Positions 7,681 to 14,328 of a stretch of 19,594 nt of DNA are shown here, piece by piece. Under the pieces are notes generated by a model. It searched no databases. It saw only the letters and a program-made list of their open reading frames with translations, and had not been told where the DNA came from. Origin of the DNA: an uncultured Veillonella sp. (GTDB lineage: Bacteria; Bacillota; Negativicutes; Veillonellales; Veillonellaceae). Every line of letters begins with the position of its first letter. The stretch's first letter is position 1. The stretch is taken from positions 1-19,594 of the forward strand of contig USAV01000025.1 in the NCBI GenBank assembly GCA_900552715.1. Direction: 5' to 3'. The translations under genes were made by a program, and so were the position numbers.

Positions 7681-7929
7681 ATATGGTACAGCTAGCTCGC
7701 CTTTTTCATACCAAAAGAGGCCAGATGTACTAATCTTATGTTCTTTTAAAATAGTCTGAACCTGCTCTACAATACTTGGATCTATTTGCACAGATAAACC
7801 ACACATATCGTAAAGCTCGGGAGGTGTTGCCATCAATTGATGAGGCACCTCTAATTCTGTTAATACCTTGTCTGCTTTATCGCCAAAATAATAGGACGTA
7901 AAGACGACTAACAATTTTTTATTTTCCAA
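7672..7929 (-). CDS. DUF3343 family protein, putative Se/S carrier-like
   Basis: An 85-residue protein starting (M)ENKKLLVVFTSYYFGDKADKVL. The pattern of an N-terminal beta strand (LLVVF), a helix, a small-molecule loop (PPELYDMCGLSVQID) and a C-terminal GLFWY fits the DUF3343 (putative Se/S carrier) family. The ATG of the longest frame, 19 codons upstream, lacks a ribosome site. I instead chose a TTG codon at 7927-7929, which has AGGAGG 7 nt upstream and gives the family's usual length. The gene is last in the operon behind yedF and selD, which supports a role in selenium or sulfur handling. The conserved Cys in DMCGLS is a candidate carrier residue; that is inference. Confidence 0.78.
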   Translation of the reverse strand: MENKKLLVVFTSYYFGDKADKVLTELEVPHQLMATPPELYDMCGLSVQIDPSIVEQVQTILKEHKISTSGLFWYEKGELAVPYKA

Positions 7930-8040
7930 TGCCTCACCTCCTACCATAGCATATACCTTTACATTGTTATACCATTGACTATCCATTTAAAGCTAAGGCG
8001 TCTCGTCTAAATCGGTCCGTTAAAATGATAGTGCTAAGAA

Positions 8041-8640
8041 TTATAACTTAACTACATTCTCCCCAAGAATAGAGTCCGTAATAGCATACATATTTGTAAT
8101 ACTACCTACGCCAAGTTCTTCTTTTACCCCAAAGTAATCGAGACAAATGCCACATGCTGCAATTTCAACACCAAGATCAGCTAGTTTTTTAATATTTTCT
8201 AAATGAACAGAATCATTTACAACCATCTTAACACTGCTATTGATGAAATAGATTTTAGAAGGTTTTACATCGGCTTCAAGCATGCATACCCAGAACGTTT
8301 TCATTAGGTTACGGCCTAATTCTTCACTACCTTCACCTAGATAGTCCTTTGTCATCAAGATGACACGGTTGCCGTAACTCATTGGTTCACAACTACCGTC
8401 TACTACTGGATTATCATTAGGGGTCATAGTGAGGTAGAAATCCTTACCATCTTGGCGGATTGCCACACCATAACTGCGAGACTTGCCAAACTTTTCTACA
8501 TTATCGCGACTCACTTCATTATCTACAATAGTAGTAATAACAGCATCTGGATTCGCATCGCTAACCTTCTTAGTTTCAATCACAGGTTTTGGACACAAAC
8601 TACCACGCACATCTACAGTCAATTCCTTTGTATTGCTCAT
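8041..8640 (-). CDS. yedF: Selenium metabolism protein YedF (TusA/SirA-like plus DsrE-like)
   Basis: A 199-residue protein of two parts. Residues of about 5-75 form a TusA/SirA-like domain with the CPxP motif GSLCPKPVIETKK (Cys16), the sulfur- or selenium-carrying site of this family. Residues of about 95-199 form a DsrE-like domain (RVILMTKDYLGEGSEELGRNLMKTF) ending in ACGICLDYFGVKEELGVGSITNMY, typical of proteins annotated as YedF. Such proteins co-occur with SelD and are thought to deliver selenium to it or to selenium-dependent enzymes. Two consecutive ATG codons are present. The second (8640) has the better spacing to GAGGTG, so it is used. The gene is separated from selD by 184 nt containing the heptamer array, and it is followed 111 nt later by the DUF3343 gene. 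Confidence 0.9.
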   Translation of the reverse strand: MSNTKELTVDVRGSLCPKPVIETKKVSDANPDAVITTIVDNEVSRDNVEKFGKSRSYGVAIRQDGKDFYLTMTPNDNPVVDGSCEPMSYGNRVILMTKDYLGEGSEELGRNLMKTFWVCMLEADVKPSKIYFINSSVKMVVNDSVHLENIKKLADLGVEIAACGICLDYFGVKEELGVGSITNMYAITDSILGENVVKL

Positions 8641-8687
8641 CATACACCTCTATGTTATATACATTAAATATTTTGTAAAAGTATTAC

Positions 8688-8767
8688 CTATCAGCTATCA
8701 GCTATCAGCTATCAGCTATCAGCTATCAGCTATCAGCTATCAGCTATCAGCTATCAGCTATCAGCTA
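8688..8767. repeat. Heptanucleotide tandem repeat, 11.4 copies
   Basis: The unit CTATCAG (GCTGATA class on the coding strand of the flanking genes) is repeated without error for 80 nt, 11 full copies plus CTA. It fills nearly half of the gap between the selD stop and the yedF start. The unit is not a multiple of three and introduces TAG and TGA on the sense strand, so it does not encode protein there. Perfect copies suggest recent expansion by slippage. Copy number would set the distance between selD and yedF. Confidence 0.98.
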
Positions 8768-8824
8768 ATGATATTGTAATTAAATATCGCTTGCCAATAG
8801 TAAAAAAACGTATTTTTTATAAAT

Positions 8825-9856
8825 CTATTCTGTAACGCGTACTGCTAATCCACTAAAGCTTTCAACAGTACCAATAATAGCCGCACAGTCTATACCAGCC
8901 TTATGTAACGCCTCTACGAGTTGTTCACCTTCATTAGCAGGAACAGAAAACAGTAAACCACCCGAGGTTTGGGGATCAAAGAGAATATCCGTCCATACAG
9001 GGTCCAAATTCTGATCTACTTGAACGTCTGTTATAGCCTTTCGATTCCCATAGGATGCAGCTGGTACTAATCCCATTTGAGCCGCTTCGATGACATCATC
9101 AAAGAGAGGAATGTCGTAAGCCTTAATGTGTATTGTCACATCGGAGGCACTAGCCATTTCTACAGAGTGCCCCATTAAACTAAAGCCTGTTACGTCCGTA
9201 CAAGCATGGATGGTAAAGTTGTGAGCCACCTCTGCTCCCACCCGATTTAACGTACTCATGCTAGTGACAGCCTGCTCTGTACCTACAGGGAATAAATCTG
9301 CTTTCAGAGCATTATTCATAATACCTGTTCCAATACGTTTAGTTAGAACCAATACATCCCCTACTTGGGCCCCTTTATTCTTCCAAATTCGATTTGGATT
9401 CACTTGCCCTGTTACAGACATACCGAAGATAGGCTCTTTATTTTCAATGCTGTGACCACCAACGATAGCTGCACCAGATTCAGCCACGATGGACCCCGCT
9501 CCATTTAATACATCTGTTAATATACCTTGTTCAACAAGAGGCACAGGGAATCCCACAATATTCATAGCCGTTAACGGTGTTCCGCCCATAGCATATACAT
9601 CACTCAAAGCATTAGCAGCCGCAATTTTACCAAATAAAATAGGATCATTAACCATGGGCGTAAAGAAATCTAATGTTTGCACTAATGCTAGTGTATCTGA
9701 AAGTTTATATACCCCTGCATCGTCAGCACCTGTCATATCTGCCAGTACGTGTTCATTGGTAACAGGTGTCACCGCTTTTAATACACGATTTAATATATGA
9801 GGCCCAATCTTACACGCACAGCCCCCACTTGTTACGTAATCAGTGAGTCGTACCAT
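8825..9856 (-). CDS. selD: Selenide, water dikinase (selenophosphate synthetase)
   Basis: A 343-residue enzyme that makes selenophosphate from selenide and ATP, the selenium donor for selenocysteine tRNA, selenouridine tRNA or selenium cofactors. The N-terminal active-site loop TSGGCACKIGP carries Cys13 with Lys16. It is the cysteine form, with no in-frame TGA (selenocysteine) at that place. Then follow LADMTGADDAGVYKL (ATP and metal-binding acidic region), AANALSDVYAMGGTPLTAMNIVGFP, IVGGHSIENKEPIFGMSVTGQV and DVTGFSLMGH, all AIRS/PurM-fold family blocks, and the C-terminal FDPQTSGGLLFSVP. Length is normal. AAGGAGG precedes the start. The gene lies 9 nt downstream of the DUF951 gene and ahead of yedF. 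No selA or selB is visible in the window, so the end use of the selenophosphate stays open. Confidence 0.95.
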   Translation of the reverse strand: MVRLTDYVTSGGCACKIGPHILNRVLKAVTPVTNEHVLADMTGADDAGVYKLSDTLALVQTLDFFTPMVNDPILFGKIAAANALSDVYAMGGTPLTAMNIVGFPVPLVEQGILTDVLNGAGSIVAESGAAIVGGHSIENKEPIFGMSVTGQVNPNRIWKNKGAQVGDVLVLTKRIGTGIMNNALKADLFPVGTEQAVTSMSTLNRVGAEVAHNFTIHACTDVTGFSLMGHSVEMASASDVTIHIKAYDIPLFDDVIEAAQMGLVPAASYGNRKAITDVQVDQNLDPVWTDILFDPQTSGGLLFSVPANEGEQLVEALHKAGIDCAAIIGTVESFSGLAVRVTE

Positions 9857-9865
9857 ACGTCCTCC

Positions 9866-10069
9866 TTATTCATTCTCGGGCAATCGAGATACGATTTTCT
9901 TAACTGCCTTTTCAAATTTCGGGCGCGGCATCAATAGTTGATGACCACAACCATTACATACGATGAGAAAGTCTGTGCCAATCCGCTTAACTTCCCATTC
10001 ATCACTGCCACAGGGATGTGACTTTTTCATTTTTACCACATCGCCTATATAATATCTAATAAATGCCAT
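9866..10069 (-). CDS. DUF951 family small zinc-ribbon-like protein
   Basis: A 67-residue protein, MAFIRYYIGDVVKMKKSHPCGSDEWEVKRIGTDF.... The blocks GDVVKMKKxHPCG and CNGCGHQLLMPRPKFEK match DUF951 proteins of Firmicutes (for example Bacillus YyzM), whose function is unknown. His18 and Cys20 with the CNGC pair (Cys38, Cys41) could bind a metal. AAGGAGG lies just before the ATG. It is the first gene of the selenium operon, 9 nt before selD. I do not claim a selenium role; the linkage may be accidental. Confidence 0.85.
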   Translation of the reverse strand: MAFIRYYIGDVVKMKKSHPCGSDEWEVKRIGTDFLIVCNGCGHQLLMPRPKFEKAVKKIVSRLPENE

Positions 10070-10106
10070 AGCGCCTCCTTTTACATCGTTCAGTATTTAT
10101 ATACTT

Positions 10107-10134
10107 ATTATACAAAAAATACAATGTTCTATAA
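10107..10134 (-). promoter_or_regulatory. Candidate promoter for the DUF951-selD-yedF-DUF3343 operon
   Basis: On the minus strand TATAAT (10107-10112) lies about 40 nt upstream of the DUF951 start. It has a weak TTATAG-like -35 element 16 nt further upstream. The -10 is convincing, the -35 is not. Confidence 0.4.
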
Positions 10135-10235
10135 ACATATCAGAATTCTATATTTATATAGTTATTTTATGAGGAGTTATTAGTACATTTAACAAAAAGA
10201 TTATTAATACGTAATCAATAATGATTTTTCATTTA

Positions 10236-10332
10236 GTTATCATTCTCAATATCAAAATGGACTTATTTTATAAACCCTATACTATTCAACCTTTAAGAAA
10301 CCGCATTCTTACTACATTGATAATATTTATCA
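10236..10332. promoter_or_regulatory. Two Fur/PerR-like boxes in the selenium operon-rubrerythrin intergenic region
   Basis: TGATAATATTTATCA (10318-10332) is a perfect 6-3-6 inverted repeat and differs at one position from the Fur consensus TGATAATNATTATCA. Around 10236-10254 the minus strand reads TGATATTGAGAATGATAAC, which matches a Fur-type array in most positions. They lie between divergent genes, 37-130 nt upstream of the rubrerythrin -35 box. The rest of 10070-10368 is AT-rich and holds nothing else I can identify. The region is low complexity, so chance matches are possible. Confidence 0.4.
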
Positions 10333-10368
10333 TTTAGAAAATTTTCGAAATAAATTTTACAAAAACAC

Positions 10369-10396
10369 TTGCATTTCTCATTTAGTATGTTACAAT
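10369..10396 (+). promoter_or_regulatory. Rubrerythrin promoter with possible PerR/Fur half-site
   Basis: TTGCAT (10369-10374), a 16-nt spacer and TACAAT (10391-10396) predict a start near 10403. AATGATTATT (10406-10415), at the predicted start, resembles the core of PerR boxes (TTATAATNATTATAA). It would fit peroxide control of a rubrerythrin gene; the regulatory reading is inference. The promoter gives a leader of about 270 nt, unusually long for this gene. Confidence 0.55.
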
Positions 10397-10412
10397 ATAG
10401 TCAACAATGATT

Positions 10413-10660
10413 ATTCGTTAAGTATACGAATATCCCATTGTATATAAAACTGTTAAGACGGCAAGTGCCGAAAAAACAAAAATCAGTAAGTACTATTTTA
10501 AGAGTTAGGCAAGTGTCTATTTAATCCAAGAATAAGTTTTCTTACTAAGGCGAAGTCGCCCACGAAAATTGTAGAATAAGTATTCTATTATTTGAATTCA
10601 CAACCAAGTGGTTATGAATATATAAGTTAAGTAACAAATTTGAAAATTATCGTAAGTACA
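10413..10660 (+). other. Array of ten AAGT-centred mini-hairpins in the rubrerythrin mRNA leader
   Basis: AAGT occurs at 10420, 10463, 10488, 10511, 10534, 10553, 10578, 10606, 10629 and 10654, each at the centre of an inverted repeat. In order the stems are: ATTCGT/ACGAAT with a 7-nt loop; CGGC/GCCG; AGT/ACT, extended by AAAAT/ATTTT past a bulged C; TAGGC/GTCTA with one G-U; AAGAA/TTCTT with a T-T mismatch; GGCG/CGCC; TAGAAT/ATTCTA; AACC/GGTT, extended by ATTCA/TGAAT past one mismatch; GTT/AAC; and only GT/AC for the last, weak one. Stem sequences are unrelated while the loop stays AAGT on the sense strand, so RNA structure is the natural reading. The array begins about 10 nt after the predicted transcription start and ends at the ribosome site. 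No open reading frame fills it. Confidence 0.8.
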
Positions 10661-10673
10661 AAGGAGTATTAAA

Positions 10674-11219
10674 ATGGCAGAATTAAAAGGTTCTAACACT
10701 GAAAAAAATCTTCAAGCAGCATTCGCTGGCGAATCCCAAGCATTCCAAAAATATACTTTCTACGCAGCAGCAGCTCGTAAAGCTGGCATGAACGAAATCG
10801 CTGATTATTTCGAAGAAACAGCTCACAATGAATCCGCACATGCTAAATTGTGGTTCAAAGCTCTTCATGGTGGCGATGTATCTTCCGATATCGAAGCTAA
10901 CCTTCGTGATGCAGCAGCTGGCGAAAACTACGAACACACTACAATGTACAAAGATTTCGCTGACGAAGCTGAAAAAGAAGGCTTTGCAAAAATCGCTTAC
11001 CAAATGCGCGAAGTTGGTAAAATCGAAGCTCGTCATGAAGCTCGTTACCTTGCATTAGCAGCTCAAGTATCCGGTAACAAAGTATTCCACAACGACGAAC
11101 CAGTTGCTTGGATCTGCGCTAACTGTGGTTACGTACACGTTGGTGAAGAAGCTCCAAAACTTTGCCCAGTATGTGCTCACCCACAAGCTTTCTTCCACCG
11201 TTTCGTGGAATCCATCTAA
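10674..11219 (+). CDS. rbr: Rubrerythrin (diiron plus rubredoxin domain), peroxide reductase
   Basis: A 181-residue cytoplasmic non-haem iron protein that reduces hydrogen peroxide in anaerobes. Residues of about 5-130 form the ferritin-like four-helix domain. Candidate diiron ligands lie in AFAGESQAF (Glu20), EETAHNESAH (Glu48-His51, Glu53-His56) and KIEARHEARY (Glu118-His121). Residues 145-172 form a rubredoxin-like centre with Cys148-x2-Cys151 and Cys164-x2-Cys167. It is slightly shorter than the 191-residue Desulfovibrio form. The start follows AAAGGAG with good spacing. It is monocistronic, preceded by a long hairpin-filled leader and followed by four related motifs and a terminator. Codon use (GCT, GTA, CTT) suggests high expression; this is an impression, not a calculation. 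Confidence 0.95.
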   Translation: MAELKGSNTEKNLQAAFAGESQAFQKYTFYAAAARKAGMNEIADYFEETAHNESAHAKLWFKALHGGDVSSDIEANLRDAAAGENYEHTTMYKDFADEAEKEGFAKIAYQMREVGKIEARHEARYLALAAQVSGNKVFHNDEPVAWICANCGYVHVGEEAPKLCPVCAHPQAFFHRFVESI

Positions 11220-11220
11220 T

Positions 11221-11313
11221 CTGTAAGTACGACACTAACTAAACTAACAACCTGTAAGTACAGATTTAAATTAAACACACCTGTAAGTACAATATAATCT
11301 TACAGTAAGTACT
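11221..11313 (+). other. Four AAGT-centred mini-hairpins in the rubrerythrin 3' untranslated region
   Basis: Directly after the stop codon come CTGTAAGTAC (11221), CTGT-AAGT-ACAG (11252-11263, perfect 4-bp stem), TGT-AAGT-ACA (11282-11291) and AGT-AAGT-ACT (11304-11313). AAGT starts are 31, 29 and 22 nt apart. Unlike the leader copies, three share the ten bases CTGTAAGTAC, so part of this array looks like recent duplication. The stems are short (3-4 bp), and the first has only GT/AC plus a wobble. Confidence 0.65.
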
Positions 11314-11328
11314 AACAACTTCCTTAAC

Positions 11329-11361
11329 AAAAAGACGATGACTTAGGTTATCGTCTTTTTT
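11329..11361. terminator. Bidirectional terminator after rubrerythrin
   Basis: AAGACGAT (11332-11339) pairs with ATCGTCTT (11350-11357), extended by A and T tracts to AAAAAGACGAT/ATCGTCTTTTT. It serves rbr and may also serve the convergent thiamin operon, whose own 3' end shows no better hairpin. A direct repeat, TTGTGTTCTATTTA, follows at 11360-11373 and 11383-11396. Confidence 0.85.
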
Positions 11362-11463
11362 GTGTTCTATTTATTATTAAGGTTGTGTTCTATTTAATAA
11401 GATTTTGTACGCTCATGACTAATAGTTAGCCATATATCATAACTCATCACATGGTCATATCGG

Positions 11464-12981
11464 CTATACAGTTCTATCAACTAATGTCTTAAATTGTTGT
11501 GCTGCTTCATAAGGACTATCTGCATGAGCAATAGCAGATATGATGGCAACACCACAGGCTCCCGCTTCTAGTATAGGCTTCGCATTGTCTAAAGTTATTC
11601 CCCCAATACCAACACATGGTAAGGTCAAGCCTTCTGCTTGTAGTTCAGCGACACGCTCCGGTCCACATGGCTCTTGTGCATCAGGTTTACTACTTGTAGC
11701 ATACATAGGACCTACACCTACACAGTCAGCATAGATTATATCAGTCTTATGAAGTTCCTCCACGGAGTGAATGGAGATGCCAACCACCTTATGGCCTACA
11801 AGATTACGAACGGATTCTAGGCTCATATCCTCTTGCCCTACGTGAACGCCATCAGCATTAACAGCTACTGCTAAGTCTACATCATCGTTAATAATATAGA
11901 GTACATTGTACTTAGCACAGATTTGTTTTAACTGTTGGGCTAACTCTAGTTTCTGTTGCCCCACTAAAGTACTTGCGCCCTTTTCTCTAAATTGGAAACA
12001 AGTCACACCGCCTCGACAAGCATCCTCTACGATAGAGAGTAATCGATTTTCATTCAATTCCACATCTTGCGTACCACTGATGAAATATACTTCTAATTGA
12101 TCCGGCACAACTAGAGGACGTATACGATTCTCGGACTTAAGCACCGCATCACCAAGAGAATATAAGGCATCCATAAAGGCTACACTAAAGCTACCAGGTT
12201 TTACGCCACTTACCTGCACTGCACTTTCACCGGCCAAGCCATAATAAGCCAATGCATAGGCGAGAAACTCACCGATAGATAGTCTGTTTTTACATGGATA
12301 ATACGCACTAAAGAAAGCCGCCAATACAGCCCCTAATAGACAACCTGTTCCTGTTACAGCTGTCATAATAGGATGACCATGCGGTACGGCAAACACCCGA
12401 GTTCCATCAGAAACATAATCCTCTTCGCCAGTAGCTACAACAGGGCAGTTGATAAGACGTGCGAGTCGATAAGCAATAACAGCACTATCCTCAACTTGTG
12501 CGCCATCTACACCTTTACCTTCTGTATAATTATTATCCTCATCATCAGGACCTAAAGCATCATGGATAGCTTTAATTTCGCTTTGGTTACCTCGTAATAG
12601 AGAGATGTTGCCACTCTTAATCAAGTCCAACACCACAGATAGACGATAAGCCCCCGCATGACAACCTACTGGATCTAAAACGATAGGAACCTCATGTTTC
12701 TTCGCCAGTGCTATAGCATCTTTGTAGTAACTAACCTTGTCTGGTGTAAGAGTACCAATATTGATGAGTAGCGCCGATGCATGGACGATGAGATCTTGCA
12801 AATCTTCACTACACTCACTCATCACCGGTGATGCGCCAATGGCGAGCAAACCATTGGCCGTAAAGGTCCTCACCACATCATTGGTAATACAAATAACGAG
12901 AGGGTTTCTCTGGCGCAAGATTTCTAATATGTTGAGTTCAGGCCAAATTTGACCATTCATATATGGATTTTCATAGGTCAT
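11464..12981 (-). CDS. thiM-thiE: Bifunctional hydroxyethylthiazole kinase / thiamine-phosphate synthase (ThiM-ThiE fusion)
   Basis: A 505-residue fusion of two salvage enzymes. Residues of about 1-280 are ThiM, which phosphorylates hydroxyethylthiazole. It shows NDVVRTFTANGLLAIGASPVMSE, VPIVLDPVGCHAG, LLRGNQSEIKAI and the kinase loop VTGTGCLLGAVLAAF. Residues of about 300-505 are ThiE, which joins thiazole phosphate and HMP diphosphate to thiamin phosphate. It shows GGVTCFQFREKGAST, INDDVDLAVAVNADGVHVGQEDM, VGVGPMYATSSKPDA and CVGIGGITLDNA. I use the ATG at 12981 because AGGAG lies 8 nt before it and it follows the thiD stop by 4 nt. A longer start at 13002 would overlap thiD and lacks such a site. 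Separate thiM and thiE genes are more usual. The gene is last in the riboswitch-controlled operon. Confidence 0.94.
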   Translation of the reverse strand: MTYENPYMNGQIWPELNILEILRQRNPLVICITNDVVRTFTANGLLAIGASPVMSECSEDLQDLIVHASALLINIGTLTPDKVSYYKDAIALAKKHEVPIVLDPVGCHAGAYRLSVVLDLIKSGNISLLRGNQSEIKAIHDALGPDDEDNNYTEGKGVDGAQVEDSAVIAYRLARLINCPVVATGEEDYVSDGTRVFAVPHGHPIMTAVTGTGCLLGAVLAAFFSAYYPCKNRLSIGEFLAYALAYYGLAGESAVQVSGVKPGSFSVAFMDALYSLGDAVLKSENRIRPLVVPDQLEVYFISGTQDVELNENRLLSIVEDACRGGVTCFQFREKGASTLVGQQKLELAQQLKQICAKYNVLYIINDDVDLAVAVNADGVHVGQEDMSLESVRNLVGHKVVGISIHSVEELHKTDIIYADCVGVGPMYATSSKPDAQEPCGPERVAELQAEGLTLPCVGIGGITLDNAKPILEAGACGVAIISAIAHADSPYEAAQQFKTLVDRTV

Positions 12982-12985
12982 ATCA

Positions 12986-13828
12986 CTATCTCCTCTCGTC
13001 ATTTTTCAAAAGCTCATCCATCGTTTCAGGTCCATTAGATAAGAGTCCATAAGCCATATGATTAACGGGACCACAGCCATTTCCCAGCCCAGGATTATGT
13101 TTAATAGCAAGTGCTATATAGTCCTTGGCAATACCAATGGCATCCATTACATCACGCCCTTTAGCGAGCTCCGCCGTAATCACTGCGGAGAAGGTACAGC
13201 CTGTACCATGAGTATGCACTGTATCATATTTAGGGCTTGTCCAAGTACGAACGCTACCATCTTTAGTGAAAGCATAATCCGTTGCATCTTCGCCGATGTG
13301 ACCACCTTTAATGATAACTACTTGGGGCCCTAAGTCCTGTAAGATACGATTAGCCGCCGTTGTTATGTCGCTTTCACAATCAATAGACATGTCCGCTAAG
13401 ACCTCAGCCTCGCTGCGGTTAGGTGTAATCACCGTAGCCGTCGGAATAAGTTTGGATTTTAAGAAATTTACTGCCTCATCTGATACGAGTCGATCACCGC
13501 TAGTGGCAATCATAACGGGATCCATTACATAAGGAATTGATTTACTCACATAAGGATAGATAAGATCCATCATCTCCGGCAAGGCAATCATGCCCGTCTT
13601 AACGGCTTGAGGTTCAATGTCAGAATACACATCGTGTAATTGTCGGTCAATACTCTCTAGCGACAGATGTTCTACATGATGTACGCCCGTCGTATTTTGG
13701 GCTACCACAGAGGTAACAACAGCCATGCCGTATACGTGACGACTTTGGAAGGATTTCAAATCGGCCATAATACCAGCACCGCCACTAGGATCAGTACCAG
13801 CAATTGTCAATGCAGTATGTAGTTTCAT
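12986..13828 (-). CDS. thiD: Hydroxymethylpyrimidine/phosphomethylpyrimidine kinase
   Basis: A 280-residue ribokinase-fold enzyme that phosphorylates HMP twice to the diphosphate used by ThiE. Family blocks are ALTIAGTDPSGGAGIMADLKSFQ at residues 6-28, VVAQNTTGV, the substrate-pocket KTGMI, VMDPVMIATSG, TPNRSEAEVL and the anion-hole motif HGTGCTFSAVITAELAKG near residue 212. Length is near the 260-275 norm with a slight C-terminal extension. The ATG overlaps the thiW stop by one base (TAATG), and the next gene begins 4 nt after its stop, so translation is tightly coupled. Confidence 0.95.
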   Translation of the reverse strand: MKLHTALTIAGTDPSGGAGIMADLKSFQSRHVYGMAVVTSVVAQNTTGVHHVEHLSLESIDRQLHDVYSDIEPQAVKTGMIALPEMMDLIYPYVSKSIPYVMDPVMIATSGDRLVSDEAVNFLKSKLIPTATVITPNRSEAEVLADMSIDCESDITTAANRILQDLGPQVVIIKGGHIGEDATDYAFTKDGSVRTWTSPKYDTVHTHGTGCTFSAVITAELAKGRDVMDAIGIAKDYIALAIKHNPGLGNGCGPVNHMAYGLLSNGPETMDELLKNDERR

Positions 13829-14307
13829 TATGCCTCCTTATGTAATAGATGACGACGAGATAAGATTTGTAATACTATAAAACCAATGCAAGCACCTGCT
13901 ACAGAGCTCATGGCGAAGGATGTAATCAAAGTCAACAATGCCAAAGGTTTACCTAACAAGAAATTGGCTATAGGATAACTCACGAGAGCACCGATAAGGC
14001 CAGTACCAATGATTTCGCCTAGAGCCGCCGCCCATAGAGCGTTATATTTCTTATATAAATAAGCCGATAACCAAGCGCCAATCATGCTGCCAGGAAAGGC
14101 TAAAGGAGAACCTAGTGCCAATACATTGCGTAAACAAGATGTACTAAAGGCAGCACCTACGGAAAATCTTGCCCCCACCACAACGGCTAAAATAACATTA
14201 ATCATATGTTGAAACGGAAAAATACGAGCCGGCCCAACAGGAATTGATGTAGTAGATAACACTACGCCTAAGGCCACACATATGCTAGCAATAATCAGTT
14301 TTTTCAT
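13828..14307 (-). CDS. thiW: ThiW, substrate-binding S component of an ECF-type thiazole transporter (predicted)
   Basis: A 159-residue integral membrane protein with about five hydrophobic segments. It begins MKKLIIASICVALGVVLSTTSIPVGPARIFPFQHMINVILAVVVGARFSV; the IPVGPARIFPFQHxxN block and CLRNVLALGSPLAFPGSMIGAWLSAYLYKK are ThiW signatures. Comparative genomics predicts that ThiW brings in the thiazole precursor using a shared ECF energising module, which is not encoded in the window. The start is the ATG with GGAGG 7 nt upstream; an upstream frame opening within the terminator hairpin is not credible. The gene is first in the operon behind the TPP riboswitch, and downstream ThiM acts on the imported substrate. 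Confidence 0.9.
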   Translation of the reverse strand: MKKLIIASICVALGVVLSTTSIPVGPARIFPFQHMINVILAVVVGARFSVGAAFSTSCLRNVLALGSPLAFPGSMIGAWLSAYLYKKYNALWAAALGEIIGTGLIGALVSYPIANFLLGKPLALLTLITSFAMSSVAGACIGFIVLQILSRRHLLHKEA

Positions 14308-14328
14308 AATACCTCCAAACATATAAAA

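Noticed and set aside
8483..8779. Plus-strand frame of about 98 codons ending in repeated QLSAISY residues
   Set aside because: It is antisense to yedF and its end simply translates the heptamer tandem repeat; there is no ribosome site.
9800..9856. Selenocysteine codon in the active-site loop of selD
   Set aside because: The loop reads GGCACK with ordinary Cys codons and no TGA.
10413..10660. Possible CRISPR array in the rubrerythrin leader, because of regular spacing
   Set aside because: Only four central bases are constant and the flanks are self-complementary but different in each unit. There is no repeated direct repeat of CRISPR length and no cas gene.
11401..11463. Terminator for the thiM-thiE gene close to its stop
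   Set aside because: Some complementary arms exist (AGTTA/TAACT, ATGAC/GTCAT), but there is no compact GC stem or T-run; the bidirectional hairpin at 11329-11361 is a better candidate.
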